NCBI RefSeq assembly: GCF_042466685.1
Contig: NZ_CP170448.1
Coordinates: 2,170,001 to 2,234,000 of the forward strand
Direction of reading: 5' to 3'
Source of the DNA: Vreelandella sp042466685
Lineage (GTDB): Bacteria; Pseudomonadota; Gammaproteobacteria; Pseudomonadales; Halomonadaceae
Length of the DNA stretch: 64,000 bases
Every line of letters begins with the position of its first letter. Positions within the stretch are counted from its first letter, which is position 1. Shown here one piece after another: positions 52,992-61,840 of this stretch. Made by a program: the position numbers and the translations under genes. Below the pieces are notes generated by a model. The model did no database searches, was not told the DNA's origin, and saw only the letters and a list, made by a program, of their open reading frames with translations.

Positions 52992-53025
52992 AAAAAACTC
53001 CAATTGCGATAACAGGCGCGATATC

Positions 53026-53628
53026 TCAGTAGTTAAGCTGCCGACGGTAGCGTTCGTCAAGCCGTGCCACTTGCTCTATCAGGCTGGCGTGGTCACCGCT
53101 GTTATCTATCACGTCGTCTGCTTTTGCTAACCGTTGTTCGCGGGAAAGTTGGGCGGCGAGGATAGCATGCACTTGGCTTTCACTCACCCCATCACGCTGT
53201 TGGGTTCTCGATAGTTGCAGCGCTTGGGGCACATCGACAACCACCGCACGTTTCACGAGCGCATCTTGACCCGTTTCAAACAGCAAGGGTGACACAAGCA
53301 GCACGTAGGGCGCGCCCTGGTTTTTGAGTGTCTCTAAATGCTGTACTAACCGTTCCCTTATTTTGGGGTGTGTGACGGATTCTAGCCACCGGCGTTGTTC
53401 TGGATCGTTAAACACAATCTCGCGTAGGGCGGCGCGGTTAAGCGTGCCATCCTGGTGCATGACCTGATCACCGAAACGATTATGAATGGCTATCAATGCC
53501 GGCTCCCCCGGTAAAACTATTTCCCTGGCAACATCGTCGGCATCGACCCAGGCGGCGCCGAGTGTTTCAAAAGCGCGAGCAACGGTCGATTTACCTGACC
53601 CGATGCCCCCCGTTAATCCGATAATCAT
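53026..53628 (-). CDS. coaE: Dephospho-CoA kinase
   Basis: Phosphorylates dephospho-CoA to CoA, the last step of the CoA pathway. The 200-residue protein has the P-loop GLTGGIGSGKSTVARAF, the lid segment LSRTQQRDG and the VIDNSG motif near the C-terminus. It sits between pilD and yacG, on the same strand, as in many gammaproteobacteria (pilBCD-coaE-yacG). It starts about 70 bases after pilD ends. Confidence 0.97.
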   Translation of the reverse strand: MIIGLTGGIGSGKSTVARAFETLGAAWVDADDVAREIVLPGEPALIAIHNRFGDQVMHQDGTLNRAALREIVFNDPEQRRWLESVTHPKIRERLVQHLETLKNQGAPYVLLVSPLLFETGQDALVKRAVVVDVPQALQLSRTQQRDGVSESQVHAILAAQLSREQRLAKADDVIDNSGDHASLIEQVARLDERYRRQLNY

Positions 53629-53697
53629 CTACTGCCTCATTCTAGCTAAATTTTATATAACCAAATGTCACATGGCCCATTGTTACTTGGTTAAGTT

Positions 53698-54543
53698 TTA
53701 CATGAGCAGGTTGAGATACATTGCCATTATTTCGTCACCGACTAACAGTGCCACCCAGCCGGCGAGAGCGAGAAAAGGGCCAAACGGTAGCGGTGTGCCG
53801 CGGAGGCGAGGCGAGCAGGCCTGGGCAGCTAGTCCAACAACGGCCCCAAGCCCTGCAGAAAGGATCAAGATTAGCGGTAAAAAACTCCATCCTAACCAGG
53901 CGCCCAGCGCCGCTAGCAGCTTAAAGTCGCCATAGCCCATTCCCTCTTTGCCGGTGGCCAATTTAAATAGCCAATAAAAACTCCACAGTGACAGATAGCC
54001 TACCATGGCGCCGATAACGGCACTCGGCAGCATGAGTGGCTGGAAAAGAAGCTGAAACAGTAACCCCGCCCAAAGTAAGGGTAGGGTAATCACGTCGGGC
54101 AGTAGCTGGGTGCGAAAGTCGATCACGGCGAGCACTAACAGCATTAGGCAGGCGCCGTAAACGAAGATCGACTCTGCAGTAAGGCCTTGGAGCGCTAGCA
54201 CTGCTATGGCCAACAAGCCCCCGGCTATTTCCACCAGTGGGTACTGAATGCTGATAGGCGTTTGGCACTCGGCACAGCGCCCACGACGTTTTATCCACCC
54301 AATTAACGGTAGGTTGTCGTGCCACGCAATAGGGGCTTCACAGCGTGGGCACATGGAAGCGGGGGTGGCCAGGTTAAAGCGCTGCGAGTGTTCGGTGCCA
54401 AGCTCAAGTGCTTCCCGGGCTTCATTGCGCCAGCCCCGCATCAGCATCACCGGCAGCCGAGTAATCACCACATTCAAAAAGCTGCCTAGACATAGCCCAA
54501 TCAATAACACAATTAACCACAGGATGGTGGGAGGGTAGTGCAT
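53698..54543 (-). CDS. pilD: Type IV prepilin peptidase / N-methyltransferase
   Basis: An inner-membrane aspartic protease that cleaves prepilin leaders and methylates the new N-terminal Phe. The 281-residue protein has two CxxC pairs in the cytoplasmic loop (Cys65, Cys68, Cys90, Cys93) and the catalytic Asp142 (VIDFRTQLLPD) and Asp206 (GMGYGDFKLL), with about eight membrane helices. The N-terminal cytosolic loop is of the full bifunctional type. It follows pilC by 18 bp. Confidence 0.96.
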   Translation of the reverse strand: MHYPPTILWLIVLLIGLCLGSFLNVVITRLPVMLMRGWRNEAREALELGTEHSQRFNLATPASMCPRCEAPIAWHDNLPLIGWIKRRGRCAECQTPISIQYPLVEIAGGLLAIAVLALQGLTAESIFVYGACLMLLVLAVIDFRTQLLPDVITLPLLWAGLLFQLLFQPLMLPSAVIGAMVGYLSLWSFYWLFKLATGKEGMGYGDFKLLAALGAWLGWSFLPLILILSAGLGAVVGLAAQACSPRLRGTPLPFGPFLALAGWVALLVGDEIMAMYLNLLM

Positions 54544-54561
54544 ATCGCTCCTTGAGTTTGT

Positions 54562-55794
54562 TTAGAGGGCAGAGCCCAAGTCGAAGATGGGCAAGTACAT
54601 AGAGACCACCACGCCGCCGACCAGCACACCCAGTACCACGATAATAATCGGTTCCATCAGCGAAGTGAGGGCGTCGACCTTATTATCGACTTCCTCTTCA
54701 TAGTAATCAGCCACGCGATTGAGCATGGCATCAAGCGACCCTGCCTCTTCACCAATGCTGACCATTTGAATCGCTAAAGGGGGGAAGCGGTTGGTCATAC
54801 GCATGGCGAAGTGTAGCTGTTGCCCGGTGGCTACGTCTTGGCGCGTTTGTGCCACCGCGCGCTCGTACACTTTATTGCCTGTGGCACCGGCGGCGGTGTC
54901 TAAGCCTTCAACAAGTGGTACACCAGAGGCAAAGGTGGTCGCTAATGTACGCGAAAAACGGGCAATGGCGGATTTATGCATAATATCGCCAATGACCGGC
55001 AAGCGAAGCAGCAGTGCATGCATACGGTAAGCAACGCTTGGCGAGCGTTGAATGCTTATTTTAAGCAAAAGCACGGCAGCCATCACTGCGCCGAGCGCGG
55101 CTAGCCAATAACGCTGGGCAAGCTCGGATAAGTTCACGGTCAGTTGGGTCAGTGCAGGGAGTTCAGCGCCAAAGCTTTGGAACATGCTTTCAAATTCAGG
55201 CACCACTCTAATCAACAGCAATAGGGTCACTGCAATGCCTATCGTCATAACGGCGGTGGGGTACCAAAGGGCCTTCTTAACCCGCGCTTTCAGCGACTCA
55301 ACCTTCTCTTTATAGGTCGCAATACGATCGAGCATTTGATCCAGCGCACCGGACTGCTCACCAGCATTGACAATCTTAACAAACAGTCGATCAAAGTGTT
55401 TGGGGTGACGGTTCAATGCGTCTGAGAAGCTGGCACCCGACGATATATCGCTCATCATATGCTGAACAAGGGCAACCATAGCCGGTTTTTTGAGGCTCTC
55501 TGCTACTACTTGAAGTGCTTGCAGCAACGGTATGCCAGCACGAGTCATGGTGGCCATTTGACGCACAAAGACCATGACATCGTAGGGTTTAATGCGGCCA
55601 CTGCCGCCGAGGTTGCCTTTTTTACTAATCCGGCGGATAACGATATGTTGCTTGGTGAGTTCAGCGGCTACTTCGGCTTTACTGCGGCCAATCATCTCAC
55701 CGCTAAGCGGTCTATCCTGGGGGCCTTTACCACTCCATTTCCAGCGCGATAGCCTGATGGCGGGCGTTTGGCGTCGACGTGCCGTTTTAGCCAT
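54562..55794 (-). CDS. pilC: Type IV pilus inner-membrane platform protein PilC
   Basis: The GspF-type platform of the pilus assembly machine, which connects the ATPase to the pilus. The 410-residue protein has two cytoplasmic helical bundles (about 60-190 and 265-385), three or four membrane helices and the repeated GxxLxxAL/SLDAML-type core motifs (QSGALDQML, EEAGSLDAML). It begins three bases after pilB ends, so the two are coupled. It works with PilB, PilD and PilA, all nearby. Confidence 0.95.
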   Translation of the reverse strand: MAKTARRRQTPAIRLSRWKWSGKGPQDRPLSGEMIGRSKAEVAAELTKQHIVIRRISKKGNLGGSGRIKPYDVMVFVRQMATMTRAGIPLLQALQVVAESLKKPAMVALVQHMMSDISSGASFSDALNRHPKHFDRLFVKIVNAGEQSGALDQMLDRIATYKEKVESLKARVKKALWYPTAVMTIGIAVTLLLLIRVVPEFESMFQSFGAELPALTQLTVNLSELAQRYWLAALGAVMAAVLLLKISIQRSPSVAYRMHALLLRLPVIGDIMHKSAIARFSRTLATTFASGVPLVEGLDTAAGATGNKVYERAVAQTRQDVATGQQLHFAMRMTNRFPPLAIQMVSIGEEAGSLDAMLNRVADYYEEEVDNKVDALTSLMEPIIIVVLGVLVGGVVVSMYLPIFDLGSAL

Positions 55795-55797
55795 GCC

Positions 55798-57546
55798 TTA
55801 CTCCTTGCTCACACGGTTAACCTCTTCCAGGCTGGTAATACCCTGCATGACTTTCAGCAACCCACTACGGTGCAGACTCGGGTAGCCCTCCTGGCGCCTC
55901 TGCTGGTCGATATCTAATGCGTTGGCATCACGCATAATTAGCTGACGCATCGCTTCACTAATCGGTACTACCTCATAAATGCCAATTCGCCCTTTATAGC
56001 CGTGGGTACAGTGCTTGCAACCTACCGGTTTGTAGATAGTCGCTTTTTGGATCTCTGCGCTGCTAAAGCCTTCTTTACGCAGCGCTTCATGGGGAATGTT
56101 AATGGGCTCTTTGCAGTGTTGACACAGTTTGCGAGCCAGTCGCTGGGCAATAATCAAACTAACGGCGCTGGCGATGTTAAAAGAAGAGACGCCCATATTC
56201 GCCAGTCGAGTCAGCGTTTCAGCTGCCGAGTTGGTATGCACCGTGGAGAGCACCAAGTGCCCTGTCTGGGCTGCTTTAACGGCAATTTCGGCGGTTTCAA
56301 GGTCGCGAATTTCGCCTACCATCACCACATCCGGGTCTTGCCGTAAAAATGCCCTTAGTGCACTGACAAAATCGAGTCCGATCTTAGGTAATACGTTCAC
56401 TTGATTGATACCGGCGACTTTGATCTCAACCGGGTCTTCAGCGGTACAAATATTACGCTCAACTTTATTAAGAATATTAATGCCGGTATATAACGAAACG
56501 GTCTTGCCGCTTCCGGTAGGGCCAGTGACCAGAATCATGCCTTGGGGTTGTTTTAACGCATGCTCATAATGGCTCCGTTGTTCGTCGGTAAAGCCTAATT
56601 GCTCAATACCCAGTTGCGCCGCGGTCGGATCTAATATCCGCAGCACTAACTTCTCGCCATAAACGGTTGGCAATGAGTTGACCCGGAAATCGAGAGAGCG
56701 GGTGCGCGATAGCTTTAACTTTATCGAGCCATCCTGGGGTAAGCGGCGTTCCGAGATATCCAGTCGAGCCATGATTTTTAGGCGGGCCGCGATACGATTG
56801 CGCATGGCAAAGGGTGGTCGCGCCACTTCTATGAGCATTCCATCAATACGAAAGCGTATCCGGTAGAGGGTTTCGTAAGGCTCAAAATGAATATCAGAGG
56901 CGCCCCGGCGGATCGCGTCTAACAATATCTTGTTGACGAACTTAACAATGGGGGCGTCGTCACTACTCTGAGAAGACTCTTCCAGAGGAAGTTCGTCACC
57001 CTCGTTATTCTGCACAATGCTCAGTGAACTCACCGCATCATCTAACTCATCAAGCATGCCACGCCCGTTTTGAGCAAGGTAGCTATTGAGCGCGACCATG
57101 ATTTGATCGACGGGAGCTAGGATGCCTTCCACGCTCAGGCCGGTCGCAAACTGCAACTCATCCAGTTGCGTCAGCGTGGCGGGGTAGGGAACTGCAACCG
57201 TTAGACGATGGCCGTGGTGGGCTAATGGCAGAACGTTAAGGCTCTGCAGCACTTTGATAGGGTAGTCAGCAGCAGAAGGCAGCGCGGAAAGTCGAACTGC
57301 TTCCAGATCTATGACTGGCAGCCCATACTCCCAGCCCGCTGCCAGTGTGGCTTTGTTAGCATCGACCAGGCCGCTTTCGATCACATGCTGAAGAAGCGAT
57401 ATCTCCAGATCCAACGCGGTGGTTTCCGCTGTGGCGGCCTGGGCCTCGGTCAGCAGGCCGTGCTTAACCAAGCGCTGGGCAAAGCCGTGCAGGCCGCCAC
57501 GTGCAGCGGCGTGGCTTAACGTCGACTCAAAAGGGGGCTGGCTCAT
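55798..57546 (-). CDS. pilB: Type IV pilus assembly ATPase PilB
   Basis: The extension motor of the pilus (GspE family, 582 residues). It has N-terminal MshEN-like domains (about 1-150), the Walker A TGPTGSGKTVSLYTG (about 341-355), a Walker B-like DPDVVMVGEIRD (404-415), the His-box HTNSAAETL and the zinc pairs Cys475/Cys478 and Cys510/Cys513. MshEN domains in this family can bind cyclic-di-GMP, so control by the diguanylate cyclase at 32519 is conceivable. It is divergent from pilA. Confidence 0.96.
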   Translation of the reverse strand: MSQPPFESTLSHAAARGGLHGFAQRLVKHGLLTEAQAATAETTALDLEISLLQHVIESGLVDANKATLAAGWEYGLPVIDLEAVRLSALPSAADYPIKVLQSLNVLPLAHHGHRLTVAVPYPATLTQLDELQFATGLSVEGILAPVDQIMVALNSYLAQNGRGMLDELDDAVSSLSIVQNNEGDELPLEESSQSSDDAPIVKFVNKILLDAIRRGASDIHFEPYETLYRIRFRIDGMLIEVARPPFAMRNRIAARLKIMARLDISERRLPQDGSIKLKLSRTRSLDFRVNSLPTVYGEKLVLRILDPTAAQLGIEQLGFTDEQRSHYEHALKQPQGMILVTGPTGSGKTVSLYTGINILNKVERNICTAEDPVEIKVAGINQVNVLPKIGLDFVSALRAFLRQDPDVVMVGEIRDLETAEIAVKAAQTGHLVLSTVHTNSAAETLTRLANMGVSSFNIASAVSLIIAQRLARKLCQHCKEPINIPHEALRKEGFSSAEIQKATIYKPVGCKHCTHGYKGRIGIYEVVPISEAMRQLIMRDANALDIDQQRRQEGYPSLHRSGLLKVMQGITSLEEVNRVSKE

Positions 57547-57786
57547 TCAGAAACCTGCTTTACATCGTTTTAAGCGTATTACTTGTATCATAAATTAGTG
57601 TTTACAGGCATTAAATGGCTGATAATCTCAAGCCGCTAAAGTGGTAGTCGCCTGGGCCGATAACGCCTATAGAGAGTGTTGTAAAAACAGATCACGTAAG
57701 CTAGTGTAATTTTAATATTTGCTAATTCTTTTTAAGAAATTACTGTCCTTACAAAGGCTTGCCCTTCCCCCGCAGGAGATGCCTTT

Positions 57787-58281
57787 ATGCAGAGTGCTGC
57801 CCACACAATGACACAGAACACCAAACAAGTCGGTTTCACTCTGATTGAGCTGCTGATCGTTATCGCTATTATTGGCGTTCTGTCGGCGGTGGCGATACCC
57901 CAGTACCAGTCCTATATTCAGCGAGCTGAAGCCACATCCGCATATTCAACGCTGAAATCTTTACAAACCGGATTTGATGCCGCGGTGGCTTCTGGGGTTA
58001 ATCCTGTAACTGAGTTTGAAGCAGGGGATGAAAATGGTGCGTTCGTAGACTATATAGGTTTTAATGAAGATGATTTGACAGGTGGAAATACCCTCACTTA
58101 TTCAGGTTTAAACACCTACGCTCCGACAATTACCTTCAATTTTGGATCAATAGGAACAGCTGCATCTGGTGGAAACAGTGCATCAAACACAATGTCAGTC
58201 ACCCGAGAGGCCGGTAGCGGTAGGTGGATCTGTAAGGCAACTATTTCTGACAATATCGTGCCACGCGGTTGCCAAGATTAA
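57787..58281 (+). CDS. pilA: Major type IV pilin PilA
   Basis: The pilus subunit of 164 residues. The leader ends before GFTLIELLIVIAIIGVLSAV, with the cleavage after the Gly of VGFTLIEL. The conserved Glu5 of the mature protein is present. Two Cys near the C-terminus (WICKATI and PRGC) form the expected disulfide loop. The start at 57787 has AGGAG seven bases upstream; a second ATG at 57808 is possible. It is divergent from pilB across a 240-bp AT-rich gap in which I see no sigma-54 consensus. Codon use and composition are more AT-rich than pilBCD, as is common for pilins. Confidence 0.95.
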   Translation: MQSAAHTMTQNTKQVGFTLIELLIVIAIIGVLSAVAIPQYQSYIQRAEATSAYSTLKSLQTGFDAAVASGVNPVTEFEAGDENGAFVDYIGFNEDDLTGGNTLTYSGLNTYAPTITFNFGSIGTAASGGNSASNTMSVTREAGSGRWICKATISDNIVPRGCQD

Positions 58282-58321
58282 ATCGGTGAAAAATTAAGTC
58301 TTCAAGTTTATTTTTGCTTTT

Positions 58322-58350
58322 CAGCCGCTCTTTGGCGCGGCTGTTCTGTT
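58322..58350 (+). terminator. Terminator of pilA
   Basis: CAGCCGC (58322-58328) pairs with GCGGCTG (58337-58343) around an eight-base loop, followed by TTCTGTTT. It is placed about 40 bases after the pilA stop. Confidence 0.75.
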
Positions 58351-58414
58351 TCCACACTTCCTCCGCATTTGTTCTCTACACTAGTAAGCTCTGACCTTAA
58401 GCGAGGAGCTTACA

Positions 58415-58849
58415 GTGAAGCCCATCAAACTGATTGCCATAAGCGCGTTTGTCGCATTGCTGCTCAATAACGCAGCCTTCGCCCAGCCTGCCCATGCGCC
58501 GGCCCACGGTGCCCGTGATAAGGATCATCACCAGCAGCATGAATCTAACCGACATAGTCACTCGCGCGATGAGCGGGTCGATTTACCGCGCATCAACGAA
58601 CGTGAAATACGTCAGTTACTGCGCCGGCATGACGCACCACGAGCCGAATCGTTACCCCCAGGTATTCAGCGCAACCTTGAGCGTGGTAAACCGTTACCCC
58701 CCGGTATCGCCAAGCGATTTGATGGCCATCTAGCGTCCCAGTTGCCGCGCTACCCAGGCTATGAGTGGGAGCGTGTCGGTGCCGATGTGGTGTTAATCGA
58801 AGCGGCCACACGCATCGTTGTGGATGTTTTAGTAGACGTGTTGCGCTAA
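58415..58849 (+). CDS. Exported CigR-family protein
   Basis: A 144-residue secreted protein that starts at a GTG with GAGGAG upstream. The signal peptide (about 1-23) ends near AFAQP. The mature region is His/Arg-rich (residues 25-55). The C-terminal part has the paired LPPGIQRNLERGKPLPPGIAK and YEWERVGADVVLIEAATRIV pattern of the CigR/RcnB-like family. The Salmonella CigR is an anti-virulence protein, but most relatives have no known function. The His-rich stretch may bind metal. It has its own promoter region behind the pilA terminator. Confidence 0.82.
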   Translation: MKPIKLIAISAFVALLLNNAAFAQPAHAPAHGARDKDHHQQHESNRHSHSRDERVDLPRINEREIRQLLRRHDAPRAESLPPGIQRNLERGKPLPPGIAKRFDGHLASQLPRYPGYEWERVGADVVLIEAATRIVVDVLVDVLR

Positions 58850-58943
58850 CCACTACCGTTGGGAGTCGGTTTGACTCGAAAATTACATCGCAGCGGCTTA
58901 TGGTAGAGACTCATAGCATTATCGCGTTCTCAAGGGAGATTCA

Positions 58944-59765
58944 ATGAGCGACCATACACTAGCCGCGCGTCTTGAAATTACTATCGCTATTGCTGAAGAA
59001 GCGGGGCAGATGATCATAAAGGCGCGGGAGCAGCAGGACTTTGCCCAGCGTTTAAAAAAGGATAATGAGCTTGTCACCGATGTGGATGTGGCCGTGGACA
59101 AGCTGATTAGTCAGCGCCTGGAGGAGCACTTCCCCGGAGAAGCGCGGCTGAGTGAAGAGCTTGCCCCCGAGAGCGCTTTGCATGCAACGGCGCCAAAGCT
59201 ATGGGTGGTAGATCCCATTGATGGTACGGTTAATTTTGCCCAAGGGCTTCGCCACGTAGCGGTTTCCATCGGTTGGATGGAAGAGGGCGTCGCCAAAGTG
59301 GGTGTTGTGCATGCGCCGTTTTTAGGCGAGACCTTTAGTGCTGCCGAAGGCGCCGGGGCTTTTTGCAACGGCGAGCCCATACAGCCCAGCAGTGCAGATT
59401 CACTGGCGCACACCTTGGTAGGAACAGGGTTCCCATATCGTAAAGAGGAGCGTAAGCAACTTTTGAAGCGGTTAGAAGCTGTGTTGTTTGAGTGCCAGGA
59501 CGTTCGTCGTAATGGCGCAGCAGCGCTCGATTTGTGCGATGTCGCCTGCGGTCGCCTGGATGCGTACTATGAAAGTGTCTCGCCCTGGGACTTTGTGGCA
59601 GGCTGGGTTATTGCCCGGGAAGCCGGCGCCCGCGTTGGGCACCTATACCCAGTGCCCCCAGCGGTACCAGAAGATATTTACCCGGATCATTTGATCGTAA
59701 CGGCCCCCGGTGTATATGACGCCATGGCCTATCTGTTGCTTGAAGCGGATCAACGCAAGCCATAA
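58944..59765 (+). CDS. Inositol-monophosphatase-family phosphatase
   Basis: A 273-residue Mg-dependent phosphatase with the family motifs WVVDPIDGTVNF (metal-binding Asp residues) and SPWDFVAGWVIAREAGA, and the conserved Glu in LSEELAPES. It probably hydrolyses inositol 1-phosphate or a related sugar phosphate. SuhB has the same fold but also a role in rRNA antitermination; this gene is not at the usual suhB position. It precedes the tRNA gene by 130 bp. Confidence 0.9.
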   Translation: MSDHTLAARLEITIAIAEEAGQMIIKAREQQDFAQRLKKDNELVTDVDVAVDKLISQRLEEHFPGEARLSEELAPESALHATAPKLWVVDPIDGTVNFAQGLRHVAVSIGWMEEGVAKVGVVHAPFLGETFSAAEGAGAFCNGEPIQPSSADSLAHTLVGTGFPYRKEERKQLLKRLEAVLFECQDVRRNGAAALDLCDVACGRLDAYYESVSPWDFVAGWVIAREAGARVGHLYPVPPAVPEDIYPDHLIVTAPGVYDAMAYLLLEADQRKP

Positions 59766-59897
59766 AGGGCGATGAGCGTTATGGCGGTGTGTGACAAATA
59801 CTTGAAAAGAAAGCGCTATAAGGGCTTTTCATTTATGCAAGAAACAGCTAGTATACGCACCGTCTTGAGGCAAAGATGTAGCGGCCAATAAAGACAG

Positions 59898-59974
59898 CGG
59901 AGCGTGGCGCAGCTTGGTAGCGCGTTGCAATGGGGTTGCAAAGGTCGCAGGTTCGAATCCTGTCGCTCCGACCA
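59898..59974 (+). tRNA. tRNA-Pro(GGG)
   Basis: A complete 77-base cloverleaf. The acceptor stem is CGGAGCG/CGCTCCG with an encoded ACCA end, the D-arm is GCGCAGCTTGGTAGCGC, and the anticodon stem TTGCA/TGCAA encloses ATGGGGT, giving anticodon GGG. The T-arm is GCAGGTTCGAATCCTGT. It decodes CCC and CCU. A terminator follows after about ten bases, and beyond it the sequence becomes remnant-like, as often seen beside tRNA genes used for integration. Confidence 0.97.
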
Positions 59975-59983
59975 AGTTCTATT

Positions 59984-60025
59984 AAAAACCGCCGCTTATG
60001 GATAAAACCTAGCGGCGGTTTTGTT
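59984..60025 (+). terminator. Terminator of tRNA-Pro
   Basis: AAAACCGCCGC (59985-59995) pairs with GCGGCGGTTTT (60012-60022), followed by GTTT. The stem has 11 pairs with an AT-rich loop. It ends the tRNA transcript. Confidence 0.9.
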
Positions 60026-60149
60026 TGGGTGTCATTTTGGGAATATAAATATATCTTTGCAGGTTTAAAGATGACTCCCTTATTTTTACAGAGGAAGTAG
60101 ACTCAGCCTCCGCGGCTAGTTTCTGTTGAGTGAGACCCTCCAAGTTCCG

Positions 60150-60445
60150 CAGTAAGCCAATCATTATTGTAGTGCCAGAGCCCGCTTCAGCATTTTTTTC
60201 GCTGGCTTCCTTTAGGTGTGTGCTTTCAACTGCTCCTCAGCGTACATCTTCTTGAGCCGCCGGGTTTTCACCCTCCAGTTCATTCCACCGTTCCGCCTTG
60301 AAGCATCCGTCCTCAACGTTAGCTCGCCACTTTTAGACGGTCGGGCTGCTCAGGCCATATTCGCGGCATAGATATGGAACAGGTGGCTGCCTTGGGCCTG
60401 CTTAAGGACGGCAGTATTTAACTGTCATAAAAACGTGATTTTCAT
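60150..60445 (-). pseudogene. Remnant of an IS3-family transposase orfA
   Basis: Read on the minus strand from an ATG at 60445, pieces of an IS3-type OrfA appear in different frames: MKITFL followed by NTAVLKQAQG matches the usual start of OrfA, and RRLKKMYAEEQLKA near 60230 matches its C-terminal leucine-zipper region. Stop codons and frameshifts interrupt every frame, and no orfB or terminal repeats are visible. Immediately after, a 43-codon open stretch resembling the beginning of an Xre-type helix-turn-helix (NLEGLTQQKLAAEAE) is present without further support. It marks a decayed insertion event next to tRNA-Pro. Confidence 0.75.
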
Positions 60446-60695
60446 GCAGAATCTCCCTGCATTTTGCTTTGGAAGAGTTCTACTTCTGAGCACCCTCATT
60501 TTTCGGAGGATGGCCAGGACAGTTAATTTTACCGTTCATCTTTCAGTTGAAAGTGTAATCATTGAGCTACATCATGGATAACAGCTAGCTATATAGTTTT
60601 ATGCAGCGCATGATTAGTGGCATATGTAAATCCCTTCCTGGGGAGCAGATAAAGTGTTGCATCCGGCTTCATAACTGCGAACTATGGAGCTACAT
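60446..60695. other. Region between the IS3 remnant and the Crp/Fnr gene
   Basis: About 250 bp without a supported gene. The first part is still similar in character to the IS remnant and the second part is the promoter region of the regulator. The minus-strand open frame 60614-60805 overlaps the regulator start and has no family match. No terminal inverted repeats of an insertion sequence were identified. Confidence 0.4.
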
Positions 60696-61439
60696 ATGAC
60701 CACTTTAATTTTAACACCCAATCTCTTATTGATCCGAAAGTTGGAGAGCGTCTTCATTCTCAAAGATGAAGAAAAGAAAGCGATCAATGACCTGCCAATC
60801 AGCACGTTATCTCTAACAGCAGATCAGGACATTGTGAGGGTAGGGGATCAGCCCTCTCGGTGCTTTTTGATCGTTGAGGGGTTTACTTGTGCTTACAAGC
60901 TGACTGGTGATGGCAAGCGGCAGATATTGGCTCTTTATGTACCTGGCGATATCCCTGATCTACAAAGCTTACACCTGACATCTCTCGATATTTCTCTTGC
61001 CTCAATCAGCCCCTGCAGGCTCGGCTTCATTAAGCATGAAGATATGCACCGTCTCTGTAAAACTTACCCTCGACTGGCTAGTGCTTTTTGGCGGGAGACC
61101 TTGGTGCAAGCCTCAATCACCCGCGAGTGGCTTTTGAATATCGGGCAGCGCGATTCCTACACAAGGATTGCCCATCTTTTCTGTGAGCTCTTGTTACGCC
61201 TGAAGGTGGTTGGGTTGGCTGATAACCAAAAATTCAAAATGCCAATTACACAGGTGGAGCTGGCAGATGCTACAGGTATTACTGTCGTTCATATGAACCG
61301 CACTCTCCAGGCGCTTCGCACAGATGGCTTAGTTATTAATTCAAAAACACATATCAGCGTGCCAGATTGGCAGAAACTAATAGAAGCAGGAGAGTTCGAC
61401 CCTTTTTATCTTCATCTTTTGAAAGAACCTGCGTCCTAA
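60696..61439 (+). CDS. Crp/Fnr-family transcription regulator
   Basis: A 247-residue regulator with a cyclic-nucleotide-binding-like beta-roll domain (about 30-140, with DIVRVGDQPSRCFLIVEGF) and a C-terminal winged helix (about 150-225, ITQVELADATGITVVHMNRTL). The N-terminal four-Cys FNR cluster is absent, so it is not an oxygen sensor of that type. The cAMP-contact Arg-Ser pair is not evident either. The start at 60696 has GGAG six bases upstream; the ATG at 60684 lacks such a site. The ligand is unknown. It lies in the accessory-looking end of the window. Confidence 0.88.
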   Translation: MTTLILTPNLLLIRKLESVFILKDEEKKAINDLPISTLSLTADQDIVRVGDQPSRCFLIVEGFTCAYKLTGDGKRQILALYVPGDIPDLQSLHLTSLDISLASISPCRLGFIKHEDMHRLCKTYPRLASAFWRETLVQASITREWLLNIGQRDSYTRIAHLFCELLLRLKVVGLADNQKFKMPITQVELADATGITVVHMNRTLQALRTDGLVINSKTHISVPDWQKLIEAGEFDPFYLHLLKEPAS

Positions 61440-61481
61440 CGATTGCCAGTTATTCCCAACATGACATATAGCGTGGCTTCC

Positions 61482-61600
61482 GGTGCTCGCAACGGAGCTC
61501 ACAGGTGTTGATCTTTCTCTCCATCCCTGGACTGACTATGCTTTGCCGAGCTTAAAGGCTAGGGCTGGAAGCACAACCTGTGAAGCTAGCTGCGAGCAGC
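61482..61600. repeat. Large imperfect inverted repeat
   Basis: The arms at 61482-61510 (GGTGCTCGCAACGGAGCTCA…) and 61572-61600 (reverse complement GCTGCTCGCAGCTAGCTTCA…) match at most positions, and the similarity continues more weakly into the centre (TCCATCCCTGGACT / TCCAGCCCTAGCCT). The whole could fold into a hairpin of over 100 bases. It lies in the 400-bp gap between the Crp/Fnr gene and the DUF488 gene and carries no open frame. It may be a MITE- or REP-like element or a structured RNA. Confidence 0.65.
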
Positions 61601-61840
61601 ATGCTACACCATTCGAAATTGTCCTTATAATGTAATGAAAATATGTATTTAACATTATGTTATTTAAAGAGCGGATTAACTGGATGGTGCGAAGGGGAGT
61701 ATTAGAGATAGAGTATTAAAACCTCGATATGGCTATGACCAGGGGGGCTTTTTGTTGCTCGGATAATTTTACTGCTATGTTAATACCGATATGGTTGAAC
61801 TCGGAGAAGCCATGCACGCGCTGGCTAAGGTATATAAACG

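Noticed and set aside
53650..53700. Possible Ter-like site for the Tus-like protein (TAACCAA … TTGGTTA with AGTAACAA core)
   Set aside because: Only a few bases match the E. coli Ter consensus and the inverted arms are short. A genome-wide comparison would be needed before calling it.
57547..57786. Sigma-54 promoter upstream of pilA
   Set aside because: The TGGCAC-N5-TTGC pattern expected from pseudomonad pilA genes was not seen. Only an AT-rich region is present.
60614..60805. Minus-strand frame overlapping the Crp/Fnr gene start
   Set aside because: It has no family match and overlaps a well-supported gene.
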